Shown here in pieces: positions 1 through 13,258 of a stretch of 64,000 nucleotides of DNA (the first letter of the stretch is position 1; each line of letters begins with the position of its first letter). The position numbers and the translations under genes are program-made. Location of the stretch: NCBI GenBank assembly GCA_013398955.1, contig VWPU01011629.1, forward strand, positions 62,001 through 126,000. The letters are read 5' to 3'. The stretch is from Callaeas wilsoni (lineage: Eukaryota > Chordata > Aves > Passeriformes > Callaeidae). Under the pieces are notes generated by a model. The model did not search any database. It was not told the DNA's origin and saw nothing but the letters and a program-made list of their open reading frames with translations.

Positions 1-3000
1 CTGTCTGCTGCTCATTCATTGCTGCTACATTTTTTTCCCTGGTGTTACTGCAAACTTCACCCAGTGCACAAAAAGTACATTAATAAAAGCCAAAGAGCCT
101 GGCTTGACTCTGTTGTTTGGTTTGTGCTAAACACAGAAGGGATCGATACGTAACATTGACATTAATGGTGGGGGATGACAGCTTAAAACTCTGATTCTTG
201 TCTTTTTTGCATGGGCATTAAAGATCCCTCGGGGCTATTCAGGGGAGTAAATGGCCATCTCGGTGTCCTTGGACAAAACAGTGTCTTGACCCTCATTCTT
301 ATTAAATATTTATCCCATAGCAGTGCAGAACGATCCCCACTGGAAAAGGAGTCTTGAGAGCTATGAAAATTCCAAATCGAGTGCTTTGAGATCAACCAGG
401 ATGAGAGATCCCAAACCCACGCTGCCATCAAAACCAGGGGGGCTGCACCCAAAGTGCCTCTCAGGAACCCCCTCCTGCCACCTCCTGAATCACCACCAAG
501 AATTGCCTGTGGCACTGTGCTTTGGCCAAGACTCTCTGGGGATGGTGAGGATGACAGGTTGGCGTTGTGCTCCCATCCCAGCATGAAAGTCAGCTCTGGG
601 GACAACTGTGAACTGCACTGTGTTGGGGTCCCTCCAATAGCCCTGAGCTGTCCTCTCACACTATCCCTGCAGGCTCTGCACTTGCCATTGCATCAAAATG
701 TCATGGCGGGGCAAAATACACCCAGGAGTTAGAGATAACACTGATTTATCTGTGCTAACACAGCCAGAGGGGCGAGATGGGACTGCACAGAGGAGACAGT
801 CCCCAGCAACACCCCAGGGCACAGCAACTTCAAATCATAACACTTCAGGGAGCCCTGTGAATTCTGCACTGCCAGGAGACCTTAATCTTTTCCCAAAAAT
901 CAGTCTGATTTGGGGAAACCGGAGAATGCAGTGCAAAAGAGCACTTATTGAAATTAGGATGAATTACTCCAGTTACTCCAACCACATAAATGAAAATGGG
1001 GGATGAAGGGGGGCAGGAGGCAATGCCTGGTAAAAGCATGTCGCTTCCCTGGGGAAAGACGCTCTATTGGCATCCTCATTGATTTTCAAAATTAATTCCC
1101 AGCTCGCTTCCCACAGCGACCTGGCCACCGACAGCATTAGTGGGAGCCAATTCGGGACTCACATAGTCCATTAGGTCTGTGAGATGAACTCCGTAATAGT
1201 AGGTGAGAGATGGATTGCTTTGCAGGGCTGGAAGGGTATTGCAAGGGCTAGGAAGATAAATCCTGTTGAAGGAGACTGCCAAGATTGGTCTGGATTTTTT
1301 ATGTTGTGGGGTTTTTTGGCACTAGAATAAAGGACAGCTCATGTGTCCAGGTCACACGCTGACAGCGGGTCCTGCTGGATGGCAGGAAAGGAGGCAAGAC
1401 AAGAAATCAAGGCAGAAAAATAGTATTTGAAGACTAGTACACGCTAAGGGAAAAATCAGGACACGGCATCAACTTGAAATGCAGACAGATCCCGGTGAGG
1501 GTAAGGCACAGACGATGAATACAAGTCAGAGATCTCAAAGCCATTTCAACTGGCCATGCTGCAGCGCCCAGCTCTCATGCTATGAGGACAAACATTCCCC
1601 TCCCACATCCATGCTGGACTCTTAGTGAATAATCTCTGTGGGATCCCATCTGGATGCCTCCAGGCATTGGTCCTATGCGCATCATGACCAAAGATACTCA
1701 ACTCAGTCTCTCCACGAGCCAAAAAAGAATGATTGTCAATCCCTCATGGCCATCCCCCTTGGAGCCATGGATAAACCCAGGGCCCGCCTTCATTTAACAG
1801 TGTAGACATAACCCTGTAATCCTTTGGCTTGATGTTGATATCTTGAGTTTATGTTGAGAGAATGTATCAAGTACAGCCAAGGAAGGATAAGATCCTGTGC
1901 AGCTCCTACTGCCATTCCCAGGGGGGACAGAGTTAAAGTTACATAGTAGGGCCATGTGGGAAGTGTCTTCTTAACCCCAGGTTTCCTGGCCAGTTCTCCT
2001 CTGAGTTTGGGGAATTGGACTCTCACGGTCTGGAAAAGGTGGTGTTGGACACCCACAAGTTAAAATCCAATGTCAGCAGCACGATTTACACGCATACATC
2101 TTGCTGGGCTCAGGCTACAGCTGTTGCACTGGTCCCTGCAAGAAAGTAAGCCAGCAGCTTTGTGTGGACAAACCAGCACAGCCCTGCAAAACTCCATGGT
2201 GTCAGTGGCCTTTGGCTGAAGGCCTGGAACTCACTAGCCCAGGTTAAGATACACCTTTCTGTCCATAGGTTGCAGCAAAATGGGAAAAAACCCTTGGAAA
2301 TCCATCCTCAAAGCAAAAATCCACAACTGTGAGCACAGCCAGCAATGGGATGGACTGGGCTGGGAGCCAGGAATTTTTTATGAATGTTTTCAATCCCCCA
2401 AAGCGGTAATTCCCTCCTTGTTGACAGTTCTGAACTCCCTTGCTCAGAGCACTCGACTATTGCTGTGCGCACATAGCTTCACACAGTGTTCCTGGGCTTA
2501 TCTGAGCAAAATAATAACTCAGCCTCCTTTGGAAATTGTTGCTCTGAATGTCCTTTTCCACTGGAGCCGCAACGTCAGCTTTCCCCGCCTGAAGGCAGAG
2601 GCTGGGACTGCAACTCCCTGTATCTTCAAATGATGCTGTAGGTAAATTCCTGTGCTCCTCTCGATGATCGCAGCAAAGGTGCCAGGCTGGCTTGGCATCC
2701 CTGAGTGGTACAAAATTGCCATGATCTCCAACACCAAACTGACAAGGACTGGTTCAAGAGCTCCACAGATAAGAGCTCCTCAGATCTGCTCTGGCCATGA
2801 AATGCCTTGGACCACAGTGCTGACTTTGTGCCAGTTAACACTTGTGGCAAATGAGACTTTCTTTAGTGAGGGAATAGTAGAAATCTACTAGAAATAATCC
2901 CTAGGATGGCACAGAGTAGACCATGCTCATGCACCATCATCTTCCTCACTCTTTGGAGCATTTCCATCATTTTTTAGCAAAAAGAGGGGGAACCCTCTTC

Positions 3001-5086
3001 ATGGGAATCTCCCTGCATCCCCACTTTTGCTGCCAGCTCTCTCCTCAAGCACAAATACCAAGAAATAATTAAAACAAGACAAACAACCCTACCAAAACAA
3101 GCCATCCACATGCTTCTCCTGGCAGGACGAGAACAAACAACATGTCCAGTGGATGAGTCAACAAACCACAGTGCTGCCAATAGGCCCTGGGATGACATGA
3201 GGATGAGCATGGCACTGGAGGAAGGTTTATTTACTGAGCTTTCCTTATCGCCTCCAAGTTGGATGGCATTTGGAAAAGCTGTTGTCAGTCTGAGGATGCC
3301 TTGGCAGATCACTAAAGGTTTTCTCCAGCAGGTTAGTGGGACACAGCATCTGATCTGGATCATTTCCCCCCTCCTTCAACATGGAGAGCTGTGTGCATGG
3401 ACACAGGCACCTCAATTCTTATCACTGCCTGAAATTTGGGTTCCAAGAAGCGGCAGCTGAGCTTTCCAAAAGCGAAGACGGCATAGCTTCATCCCCCACT
3501 ACAGAGGAGCTGAAGAGCAGAGACAACAGTGAGATAGGGCTTTCGAGCTTTTCCTCTCCAGTTGCTGATGCTCATTTCCATTTGCTTTGGGAAACCAGTC
3601 AGGACAGACTGGCCAAGGGAAAGGAGGAGAATCACCCCTTTACAGACCTCTGCACAGAGGGCTGAGGGCATGGTTTCTGTTATACAATTTCAGTCATCTA
3701 AATGATACTTAGGCTATGCTAGTCTCCTTAGGTTTTCTCTATGGGGAAGAGTGAAATCTCCCAATTATTTAAGCATCTCACACAGGATGGGGAGAATTAC
3801 CCAAGAAAGAGTTATGGGAGAGACAGTGAGAAAAAGACAATAAATAGCATCATCTTTCTCCATTAGTGTCAGTGCTGTGCTTGCGTTTGTATGAAACAAC
3901 TGAAAAATAGTGGCAAAGTAAGAGCATCTGCTTCGGAGAAGCATGGAAAATAGGGGAAAAAATTCGCGGTTCTGGAGAGTGAGTGAGTGAGAATAGAGGG
4001 AAAGGAACCAAGTCCTGACCTTAAAGCATTATATATCTCACTTACTTTAACAGTAATCAATTCTTTGAAGGACAAAACGGCAGAAGAGAGAGAGACTGCA
4101 ACAGAAACAATACAATGCTTCTCCCTGGAGAACACAGGTTTGCATCTGCAAGACGAGGCTGTGCCCCAAATCCCATCTCTGCCCTGGGAAATACCCCTTG
4201 GTGACAGTGACCCATCTCTGTTTCATATCAACATGTCCTGGACATGGCAGTTACCATTTGAAGAGCAAATCTGCCACTCAGTTGTGGAGCTCAACACTGG
4301 TGTCAGTACTTGGAAGTCTAACATTTGGCCAGACTGGGATGCCTGGTGTGCACCTATTTATTTTTGTTTTAAGGGCTTCAGTGCTTGGAGATAAAAGCAG
4401 ATGAAAGTGGATGCTCAAAAACCTGGCTTATGTGTGCCCTTGAGCATCCCACCTGGGACACCCTTATCTGAGAGTCCTGGAGCGGGACAGTGACCCACAG
4501 CTGGGGATGAAGGACAATCCCAAGGTGGCAGCATGGGCTGGGCTGGGCCTTGTTTGCTGCATGGAACTAACCTCATCTTGCTCTGCTTCATGGATCATCA
4601 TTTCTGATACTGCAAAACCAATCTGTTGACAGGATGCAAAATCCATCTGATTAAATGGGATAAAGAAAAGACTGGAACAGAGGGAAAGCGCAAAGATGAT
4701 GTGGTGTTAACTGTACAAAAAACAAAGTGGTCTCAAGGTGAGTATTCTTGCTTTTGTCAGGCTGAGTATATAAGGTGGCAAAAACAAGGCAATGGGGATG
4801 TGCAGAGTTAGATGCTTTCTGTCTGTGGGTGGCACATGTGATTCTGGATGCCAGGGGCATCCTTAGCAAGTCTGTCTGGAGGTACAAGCATTCTGTGGAG
4901 CCCAGTGCTGCAGGACAGGGTTGAAGCTGTTGAAAACTAAGAGCTACAGAAAGAGATGACACATCTATATGAGAAAAGGCACTTTTTCTTTCCCCAGAGG
5001 CAGACTCATGATGGCCCAGGATCAAACCAGCTCTCTTACTGTGTGACATGAAGCTCTGGCATCCTGTTTCGAAGGATTGCATTGGA

Positions 5087-5139
5087 TATTATAATTGGTT
5101 ATTATAATTGGTTATTACTATTTATGATGATGATGATGA
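5087..5139. repeat. 13-bp tandem duplication followed by (ATG)n
   Basis: TATTATAATTGGT occurs twice back to back (5087-5099 and 5100-5112), with a partial third start. A short ATG/GAT microsatellite follows at 5124-5139. This is a simple slippage-type repeat. Confidence 0.9.
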
Positions 5140-6329
5140 CTAATGATTTCTTCACCTCCTAACCCAGTTTTCCCTTGGAAATCACACTAGAGCAGTCTCA
5201 CCCAAGTGCTGTGCTCCAATACATCATCAAAAAGTCCAGAAGCTGGTGCACCACTGACTTCCCCTAGCCCAGGAAAAACTTGCTTTTAGGTCCTGAACAA
5301 ATTTTTCCTTGTCCTTTATCATTCACTGCAAGCAGTATGTGGGCACTTTTCCTTGCCTGAACAAACATGAGTGCACACCTCACTTAGCAGGGATGGAGAA
5401 GGAGAAAGAATGAATCCCGGTCTAATCCCAGACAGGTCTTCTTAACAGCTCGCTTTAAATTTTATAGCCCTTTTTATAGACAGTGGGAGCGAAGGCCTTT
5501 AATGTTCCAGGAGAGCAGAGAAAAACTTTCACCAGAAGAAAATGTGAACCCATTTTACTTATGCATGATTTAGGACCATTTCTATTCAAGGGAGCGCACA
5601 AGAGGCCCAAATATTTGCACTTTGTATTATAGAAGAACTGCCATTCCTGGCTCTTTACAGAAGTAATTTATTTTGATCTCACCTTACCTTGGGGGAAGAA
5701 ACATTATAACTTTCAGTTTGTCGGGGAGTCAATAAAACAGCAGAATTGTTATGGGTCTGCTTTACCATTGCTCAGCAAGGCAGCACTTGGGAAAAAAAGA
5801 GCATCCCCAAATTTCTCCTCTAAGAGTCCCCTTCTTCGTTGGGTGCATTTGCACTCACGCATGGGACCTAACTGCAGGAGTTTGACTCTGATTTTCTCTC
5901 CTCTATATAAGATTAATGTTATTTTTTGCTCTGCGGGTGGTATTTTAGCTGATGAGTTAAAAGGAAAGGGAGGTGGAAGCTGTGCAGGGGTAGAGGTGAA
6001 GATGGGGACAGGTGGCTGCAGTAGAGTTCCACATTTCTCACACAGCTTCAGGTGAGCCCGTCATGCTCAGACAGGGTAACATCAGCCCTGCAAAAATCCA
6101 GAGAGGAGACAAAAGAAGTCATTAACCCTCATGGACACAATATTGTGTCCCTGAACCAGCCACAAAGCAGCCTGGAAGTCACTGCAAGCAAGAGTCAGTC
6201 CAGCTCCAGAAAACATGCTCTTAGGGATGGTGACCGACTCACTTTTTTCCTTGCTGGAAGTAAGCTTCCCTTTTTCATCTCTGCAGGCTTTATTCTCAAA
6301 ACAAGTCTATCTGCAAGGGTTTTCCATGC

Positions 6330-6345
6330 TTTTTTTTTTTTTTTT
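6330..6345. repeat. 16-base T homopolymer in a T-rich tract
   Basis: Sixteen consecutive T, followed by further T-rich sequence up to about 6380. This could be the A tail of an old minus-strand retroposed sequence, but no recognisable element body adjoins it. Confidence 0.85.
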
Positions 6346-6886
6346 GTCTGTTTGTTTTCTTGTTCCTGCTTTTTTTTCATTTAGGGACAGGGGCATACCC
6401 TGTCCACATACTGGGATCATCTGAAGAAGGGCTGAAGGCAATGCCATTCTTCAGATATTAGAGGGCAAAATGCAAGAAGCAAAAACCTGTAAGCAATGGG
6501 AGGATTGCACCTTGCCCAGCTGCTCTTCTGATGGGCTCTGCAACACCAGCACTCCAGGAAAAATGCAAACAGCTCAAAAAGCCATCCTGGATCTCTCTGC
6601 CCATCATTAAAAACCCGAGTCCTGCCCATTAGACAGTCTATTAACAGTGCTCAGTGGAAGCACAGAAAGAAAAGGTCCTTTCCAGCAAGCTATTCATATT
6701 GCCATGAGGTTAAAAATGCCTGTGACCCTCAAAGCTTTATGCATTCAGAAATCAGGAGTTCACATGCAGTAAAGGTCTTCAGTATCAGTTAAAGCCCAGA
6801 GGTTTTTCTCTTCCTCTTCTTTTAAGATTCAGTGATGGCAAAAGGACTTGGAATTTATTCCCTACACATCGCCATAATCAAATAAT

Positions 6887-6905
6887 ATGCTAATGCTATT
6901 AGCAT
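6887..6905. promoter_or_regulatory. Inverted repeat of an octamer-like POU motif
   Basis: ATGCTAAT (6887-6894) and its exact reverse complement ATTAGCAT (6898-6905) are separated by GCT. ATGCTAAT is one base from the canonical POU octamer ATGCAAAT, and a perfect ATGCAAAT lies 108 bp further on at 7013-7020. The surrounding 200 bp are AT-rich, non-repetitive and without a long reading frame. Regulatory activity is inferred only from the motifs. Confidence 0.35.
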
Positions 6906-9900
6906 GGGACCTTGCATGGCAAATGACTTAGACTCATATTCTCTTTCAAAATACTAGAGTTTCATTTAAATTTGTCTCCACAGCAACCAGAAATGAACTG
7001 GAATAATGTCAGATGCAAATTTTCATGTCTGAGCATGGCGGACAAGGAATTTTGCATCAGGGATTGAGGGGAGAGCCATGAAGACAGCCTGACCCTGCCA
7101 GGGTTGGTGTGCTTGTGCTGGTCAGCTTCTTCCTAAACAGTCAGTGATGACAAATGCAAGGACAAAATTCACCTGTGCATCCTGGAGGACCTCAAAGCAT
7201 CCTGATGGAAAAGAGATGAGAAGACATGATGTGGCTCATGCAGAGTGAAGCCTGGGAAGGTTTTCTCGGCCCTCCTCCCCACAGATGCTTTCTAAATGGC
7301 CTCAGGGCAGACACATATGACAACTGGTTTCATTGATGCTGAATCAGTTCTCGTCTGTTGAAGTCAAACCTGTCTGTTTGCAACTGGCCTGAGAGAACCA
7401 AGATACTCATCATGGGCCACACTCCTGTATCTGAAGGTTCTACAAGCACAGGCCAGGAAAAAAGTGTTTGCTACTGGCTTCCCTCTGTTACAAAGGAAAT
7501 GCTGCTGCTTCCTTTATCTCAGCTGCTCACAATCTCTCCATGGTAAGCATTGTCTCCCATGAGGATCTACGATGTGAAGGACCTGCAGCATTCTCTGACC
7601 TGTGCCCACTAGCTGATCACATGGTTCTGTCCCATTGAAAACACTCCCCAAACCCATGTGAAAATGAGGTGAGCTTTGCAATGCCATGGCTGAAAAGCTT
7701 CTGGTTAGAAACTAGCCCTAATTTCCCACAAAAGTGTTTTCCCAGCTGCTGTACTCATCTTCCCTGCACTTGTTTCACTCTGTGGTAACCATTACATCAG
7801 CAGGCATGGTGTGATCCTCATCCTGGTTGGGGCTTCTAGACATTCCCCTAATCATAAAATGAGTATTAGCAATGTGTCCCACAAAAATGTCTTTGAAAGC
7901 AATGTCAGAAAGTGGGAAGCATCTCGCTTGAGAACGGCTGAGAGTTCAGGCAATGAAAAGAAAACAACTCTGACCAGTCTTTCGATTCTGTTTGTAATTA
8001 TCTGGGTTCTGGTGGGTGTTAAAACATCTGTACTGGTTTGGCAGGGAGCGGGGAGCACAGCTTGTGCCAAAGGCAAGAACTGGCGTGGGCTGAAAGCAGT
8101 GCAATACTTTGGAGTGGTATTTGCACTCAGAAACGCAGGGCTGGCAGCTCCTCCCACAAGCAATTTTGTGTTTGCGTCAGTTCCAGTCTCTGTCCCCACA
8201 TTCCCCATCCACCATGGCCTATGCCCCCCTGGGACCTCCCAAGAAAGAGTTGAGGATGGCTAAAGGAGATGCAAAGTGGGCTGGAGTCCTGAATCCCACT
8301 GGGCTTAACATCCTGATGGACTTTGGTCACCATCAGTTCAGCTTCATCTTATGTTCCTATTTTTCTTTTCCTTGTGCATGAGTGTTTGTTTCCACCTGGA
8401 CACCCTCTCTCTCCCTGTCACATCTGGTCATGCACAAGCAAGTCTCTCCCCGCTGGATATTTCTGCACTGAAAGAGAAGCTGAGCAAACTCCCAACATGG
8501 ATGCTGCTGTTTGAACCCTGTGCACTAAAGCATGGGCTGGTTTTGTGGTTATTTTTAACACACAGCAGCAGTAGAGCTGTGTTTAGTGGAGCAATGGAGT
8601 GTAATGTAGAGCTTGGTCCTCAGGAGACTCAGGTAAGGCAGATTTATCACAATCTCCTTCACGGTTATGGCTTTGGATTTTGGCATTCATCGCCTGACTC
8701 AGGAACAAAACATCCACTGGCATCCAAAGACCAGAGCAAACCATCCCTGCTCTGATGCTTGCTCATGGGTTGGGAACCATCCCACGGGCTTTCTCAGCAT
8801 TTCCTCACCCTCTTCCTTGCTCAAACAAGCTCACAAAGTTGGGTGAGCCCATTCTTAAAAGCCAGAAGCACCAGATGACATTACCCCCCTTGCAGCTCAC
8901 CCATCCTTGCATCCACCACAGTTGGAACCAGCACCCAGAGCAAAATCCACATCTTCTTGCCCAGTGCCTTGCCCGGGTGCTTCGCGCTTGGCTTAGGGCC
9001 AGCTGAAAATCTTCTGACATTCTCCAGCTGGAAAGTGCCATTTAATCAAAATAGGAGCTTGCCAAGGGATTGCGTGAAGCCAGAAATTACAAGAAACCTT
9101 CAGAGGATAAAAGTGAATTTTAAGTAAAAGGGAAGAAGGTCAAGTTATTTCAATTCATTCTCATCAGAGTGGATGGTTTTGGGGGGCAGATTGCCCCTCT
9201 TCGACTGAAAATCATAATCATGTGCTTTTTCGATGTGAAAGTGCAATTCTAGTTTTTCCTGAAATTCATTCAAATTCAGAATGAAAAGGTGCGAATCAAA
9301 ATCGACACTGAAAGAGTATGAAAATGAATACCAGAGGGAGTGAAAAAGAAGATGCTGAATTTTCACTGCCTTTGAAAGGGAGTTTGTTTTGGGCTTGTCA
9401 CCTGCTCCACTTGCTGCAAGGACAGCATTTCCTCATATTGCTCTGACTCCATACAGGCAACTTCTGAGCATTCCTTCTTCCTCACAGGAATGGGATTTAT
9501 TTTATTTTTGATTTTAATTACTGACGTGACACATGTCTGAACTTAGTGTATTTGGCTGCTGAGACAGATCTGTGTGAGATCCATCTTCATCCTTCATCTA
9601 TGGGATGAAAAGTTGAATGGTGACAAATACACAGTATATTAGATCCACTTCTCTCCAGAGATGATAGGAGGAATAAGCCAGGATATAATGGATTTTGGCT
9701 ACAGCCACAGGAATGCAGGGACTACTGGGACCAGAACAGACTAGAAGACAGCCTGCTCCAACCTCCCAACTCCAACTGCTCTGGAGACAGCTGAGAACTT
9801 CACAGGGATCACTCATGCAGCAATGCACCTGCAGGGAAAACTCATTTGTGTGCCACCTCATCACTCATAAACCTTATTAAAGCAAATATTTCAACTACCT

Positions 9901-10590
9901 AATACGACTGAGGGCATTCTTGCAGTCATGACAGTGCTAATTCTTTGAGACACTTTATCTGTAAAACAAACCACTGTGTCATACAGCTCTGTGAACACAG
10001 GGTTGGTCTTTCCCTCAGATGGCACCATGAGACACCAGACCAGTAGCATGTGTTCTCATCACTGAGATATGAGTGGATTTTTTGGTACACAAAGCTCTGT
10101 TTGCCCAGGACTTGGACAACATGGATTTATCTCCATGAAAATGTTACTGGTGGACAGAGGACAGGGTGGTCCTTCCAGCATCATGCCAAAGAAATTCAAA
10201 GCATTTCCAAGTCTGTACTCTTGAATTCTTCTTAGAGGTAGAAGAAATGGTGGAAGTGAGTTTCTGGAGCATCACAGAAAAACCAACAGGATCTCAGATG
10301 CTCAGAAGGAGTTATGTTGATGCCAAAGAGGAGATATAACAGTATTTAAAAACTGTAATAAAGCCGTAAAAGCATGAATGAGCTTCAAATGAAAATCACA
10401 AATCCACCTCCTTTCTTAGAATCATGGGATGAGGAAAAGCCACAGGAGTCAATAAACTGGGATTGAGATACTTAAAGAAAAAAAAAGTAAAGACTTAAGA
10501 GATAACCACAGTGCTTTCTGGGAAAAAGAGTCTTCTGCTCTATCAAGAGTTTTTTTCAGACAAATCTCAAGAGACAAAGGCAGCATTTTC

Positions 10591-10935
10591 ATAGGATCAT
10601 AGAATGGCCTGGGTTGGAAGGGATCTTAAAGACCACCTAATTCCAGCCCCCTGCCATGGGCAGGGACACCTTCCACGAGACCAGGTTGCTCAGAGCCTCA
10701 TACAACCTGGCCTTAAACACTGCCCCATCTGGGCATCCATAGCTTCTCTGGAACCTGTGCCAGTGCCTCACCACCCTCAAGTAAAGAATTTCCTCCTAAC
10801 ATCTAATCTAATTCTCTCCTCCTTTAGTTTAAAACCATTCCCCATTGTCTTATCCCTATCTGCCCATGGAAAAAGTCACTCTTCCTTTTTTTTTATAAGC
10901 TCCCTTTTTATTTTGACTTGGAAGACCATGTGTTG
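10591..10935 (-). mobile_element. CR1 LINE, 3'-end fragment
   Basis: On the plus strand it opens with ATAGGATCATAGAATGGCCT and continues with GGGTTGGAAGGGATCTTAAA, the reverse complement of an avian CR1 3' end. The following segments (GGGCAGGGACACCTTCCACG, CAGTGCCTCACCACCCTCAA, TTTAAAACCATTCCCCATTG) keep the CR1 order. Similarity fades after about 10870 and is lost by about 10935. The copy is 5'-truncated with no reverse-transcriptase frame left, as is usual for avian CR1. It is one of the longest and least diverged copies here. Confidence 0.93.
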
Positions 10936-11690
10936 ACCAGGTTTTGACCCTAACACTAATCATCAAAGCAGCCATCAAGCAGCAGAAATATTCATTACAG
11001 AATTTATGGATTTCAAGTGGGTATTTGCAAGACTTCATCATGACTCACTGGAGAGCAATATGAACAGTCATGGCAAGCCAGCAAAAATAATTGTCATCGT
11101 AAATGTTTTACATCAAGGTTTAGTCTGTGCAGAACACATGCAGGCTTAAGGGGAGGTTTTACAGAGACAGCAATGTCAAACAAGGTGGTGCTTGGCAGGG
11201 CAGGTGATTGGCTGTGAGATGAAGGTGAGGATGGAGCCACAGGCAGTGCAGTGGTCGTTCACTACACTTTTACAGGTGATGAAGTATTTGTGAGTGCCCA
11301 GACCCCTGCCCAACACTTCAAAAGGAGGATTCATTATCAGTTACGGAAAAAAAAAAAAGCAAGCAATTGCAATGAGTCACTCCACTCCAGCTTACTTTCA
11401 AAAGCAACGGCGTACAAGCACAGGGGCAGCTTGGCAGTGAAACGATGGAAGGTAATCATACCAAAAGTTGGCACAAGCAGCTGCGCTGGCCGGGATGGGA
11501 TTAGGTCATGTGAAACTGAGAGAGCACATGATGAAATTTTTGAGGTGAAATGTTATTTTCCATTTTAATAAACAGATATAAAGGGTGGCAATCAATCAAA
11601 GGTGCAAACAAGTCACATTCCTCAGCATGTGACAACAACCCAGTAAGTATGAAAGGAAGCTACATCTCCAGTAAAGGCCGAGATGATGTT

Positions 11691-11730
11691 TGGGTTGGAT
11701 ATTAGGAAAAGGTTCTTCACCCAGAGGATG
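11691..11730 (+). mobile_element. CR1 LINE scrap, sense
   Basis: GGTTGGATATTAGGAAAAGG followed by TTCTTCACCCAGAGG is a standard internal CR1 3'-region phrase in the plus orientation. It breaks off after about 40 bp, where sequence of the opposite CR1 orientation begins. Confidence 0.75.
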
Positions 11731-11740
11731 CAGGGGCAGC

Positions 11741-11798
11741 TACAGCAGGTCAAGACTGTGTCCAGCCAGGTTTTGAGTATCTCCAAGGATGAAGACTC
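11741..11798 (-). mobile_element. CR1 LINE scrap, antisense
   Basis: The segment containing GTCAAGACTGTGTCCAGCCA and TTTTGAGTATCTCCAAGGAT is the antisense form of CR1, opposite in direction to the fragment about 10 bp to its left. It ends in a G/T-rich run (GGGTTTTGTTGGGTTTTTTG). Confidence 0.7.
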
Positions 11799-13227
11799 AG
11801 GTTGGTGGGTTTTGTTGGGTTTTTTGGGGGCTGGACTTTTTTTCCCCACACAGCTGTAAGTGTTTGCTTCATCCTCTGTGGTATAAAGTGATTGTAAGCC
11901 TGGAAAAATGACAAAGATGGTCCTTGGATGCCTAGTGGAAACCGTAACTCCCTTCTATGTCTGAACCCCACAGAGAAGCAGCAGACTGTGGGCAAGAGGG
12001 GAACAGAGGAGATAAATAACATCTAATCTTCCTGGACAGACTCATTTTTAAACAGGTTTTTTCAGGAGCTGTGGCCAAGTGTCCCTTTAAAGACCATTCC
12101 CAGCTTGGAGGTAACAGGTACCATCACTGATCTGCCTCTGCCAGCAAATGGCTACAGGCAGGAGAAAAGATGCACCAACACATCTGTACTGTGCCTTAGT
12201 GATGAATCCTTTCAAGCAGAGGCTGCCTTTCTGCTCAGTGCTTGTGCAGAACCTGGCATAGCAGAAGACAGGCTTCTCGGCTACAACTACACTGTGATGG
12301 ACCCTTAGAGATGTTCTCAGTCTTCCTGGATGGAGCTGGGATGTGGAAGGAGGGCATTCCTGGATCAGGTGTAACCCCACAGCCCTAAATAATTGCCAGT
12401 ATTACAGTTCTGGTATTGTACCACAATAAATAAATCAGAAGTATGTTTGAGGAGCAGACAGTAATTATAACTGAGGCACAAAAACCACCTAGGGAAGAAA
12501 TGCTATCTTTACAGATAAAATCAGTAATAAATGCTACTGCATTCATAAATAAAAATCAGTCTGGAAACAAACCCTGACTGGTGTCATGGAAAGTTCACAG
12601 GAATCGACAGCTTCATGTCTCCTCCCTGCTACATGTGCCTTCACTTGGAGGCTTTAAAGGCTTTAGAAAGCTTTCCCTTTGCTCAGGCTTGGTTTTAATT
12701 GGAAATATAAAGCAATACAAACAGCAAACAAACAGGCATTGGGGTCTGGGAAATGAGAGTCTAAATCTGTCCTGGCTTTTATCAGGTTTTACAAAGCAGT
12801 GCGCAGGGCATATAAAACCATGATTCCTCTCAAAGCTTTGGAGGGAACAATGTGAAATATATGGAGGGAAGAGATGGGGAAATACATTTACTTGGGGGGA
12901 AAAAAGTGTCACACTGAAAAACGGCAAGAAAATTATCCTTTGCAAAGGTGATTTTTTTCCCTTGTCCAACCTGCTTGCACATGCATTTTGGGGTTCTCTG
13001 CCCATTGCATTTCCCAGCCTGGTTCCCATGTATTGGGCATCACCTGCAGATCCGTGTCCTGCCCTGATGCCTGAGAAAGTCTGCAGACACAGACTCATGG
13101 CAGCTCCATGAATCCCAAAGCGCATGACTGGGGCACATGGGCTACAACAGTCCCAAGACCCCTCTGGGAAATATAAATGCAGGCGAATCTGACTGTGAGT
13201 TTCCTCCCAGTTGGCTGACACCCAAAA

Positions 13228-13258
13228 ATGCCTCCTTCCCTCCCTCTCTCCCTCGGTT
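13228..13258. repeat. Pyrimidine-rich (CT) tract
   Basis: CTCCTTCCCTCCCTCTCTCC lies within an almost pure C/T stretch on the plus strand. This is low-complexity sequence. No branch point or exon follows that I recognise. Confidence 0.7.

Larger units (their letters stand above)
1..10590 (-). other. GAB2: GAB2 intron 2, distal part (no exon seen)
   Basis: Non-coding by all I can see. No PXXP, YVPM or PH-like peptide of GAB2 exon 3 onward appears in any minus-strand frame. The block is mostly unique sequence. It contains a short duplicated 13-mer next to an ATG microsatellite (5087-5139), an AT-rich island at 5440-5760, a 16-base T run (6330-6345) and a POU-motif palindrome region (6830-7030). 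Open frames here are short and unlike known proteins. Confidence 0.75.

Noticed and set aside
12613..13221. 202-codon minus-strand open frame
   Set aside because: No recognisable domain or family. It overlaps a pyrimidine-rich low-complexity tract at its upstream edge. Chance is the simplest reading.
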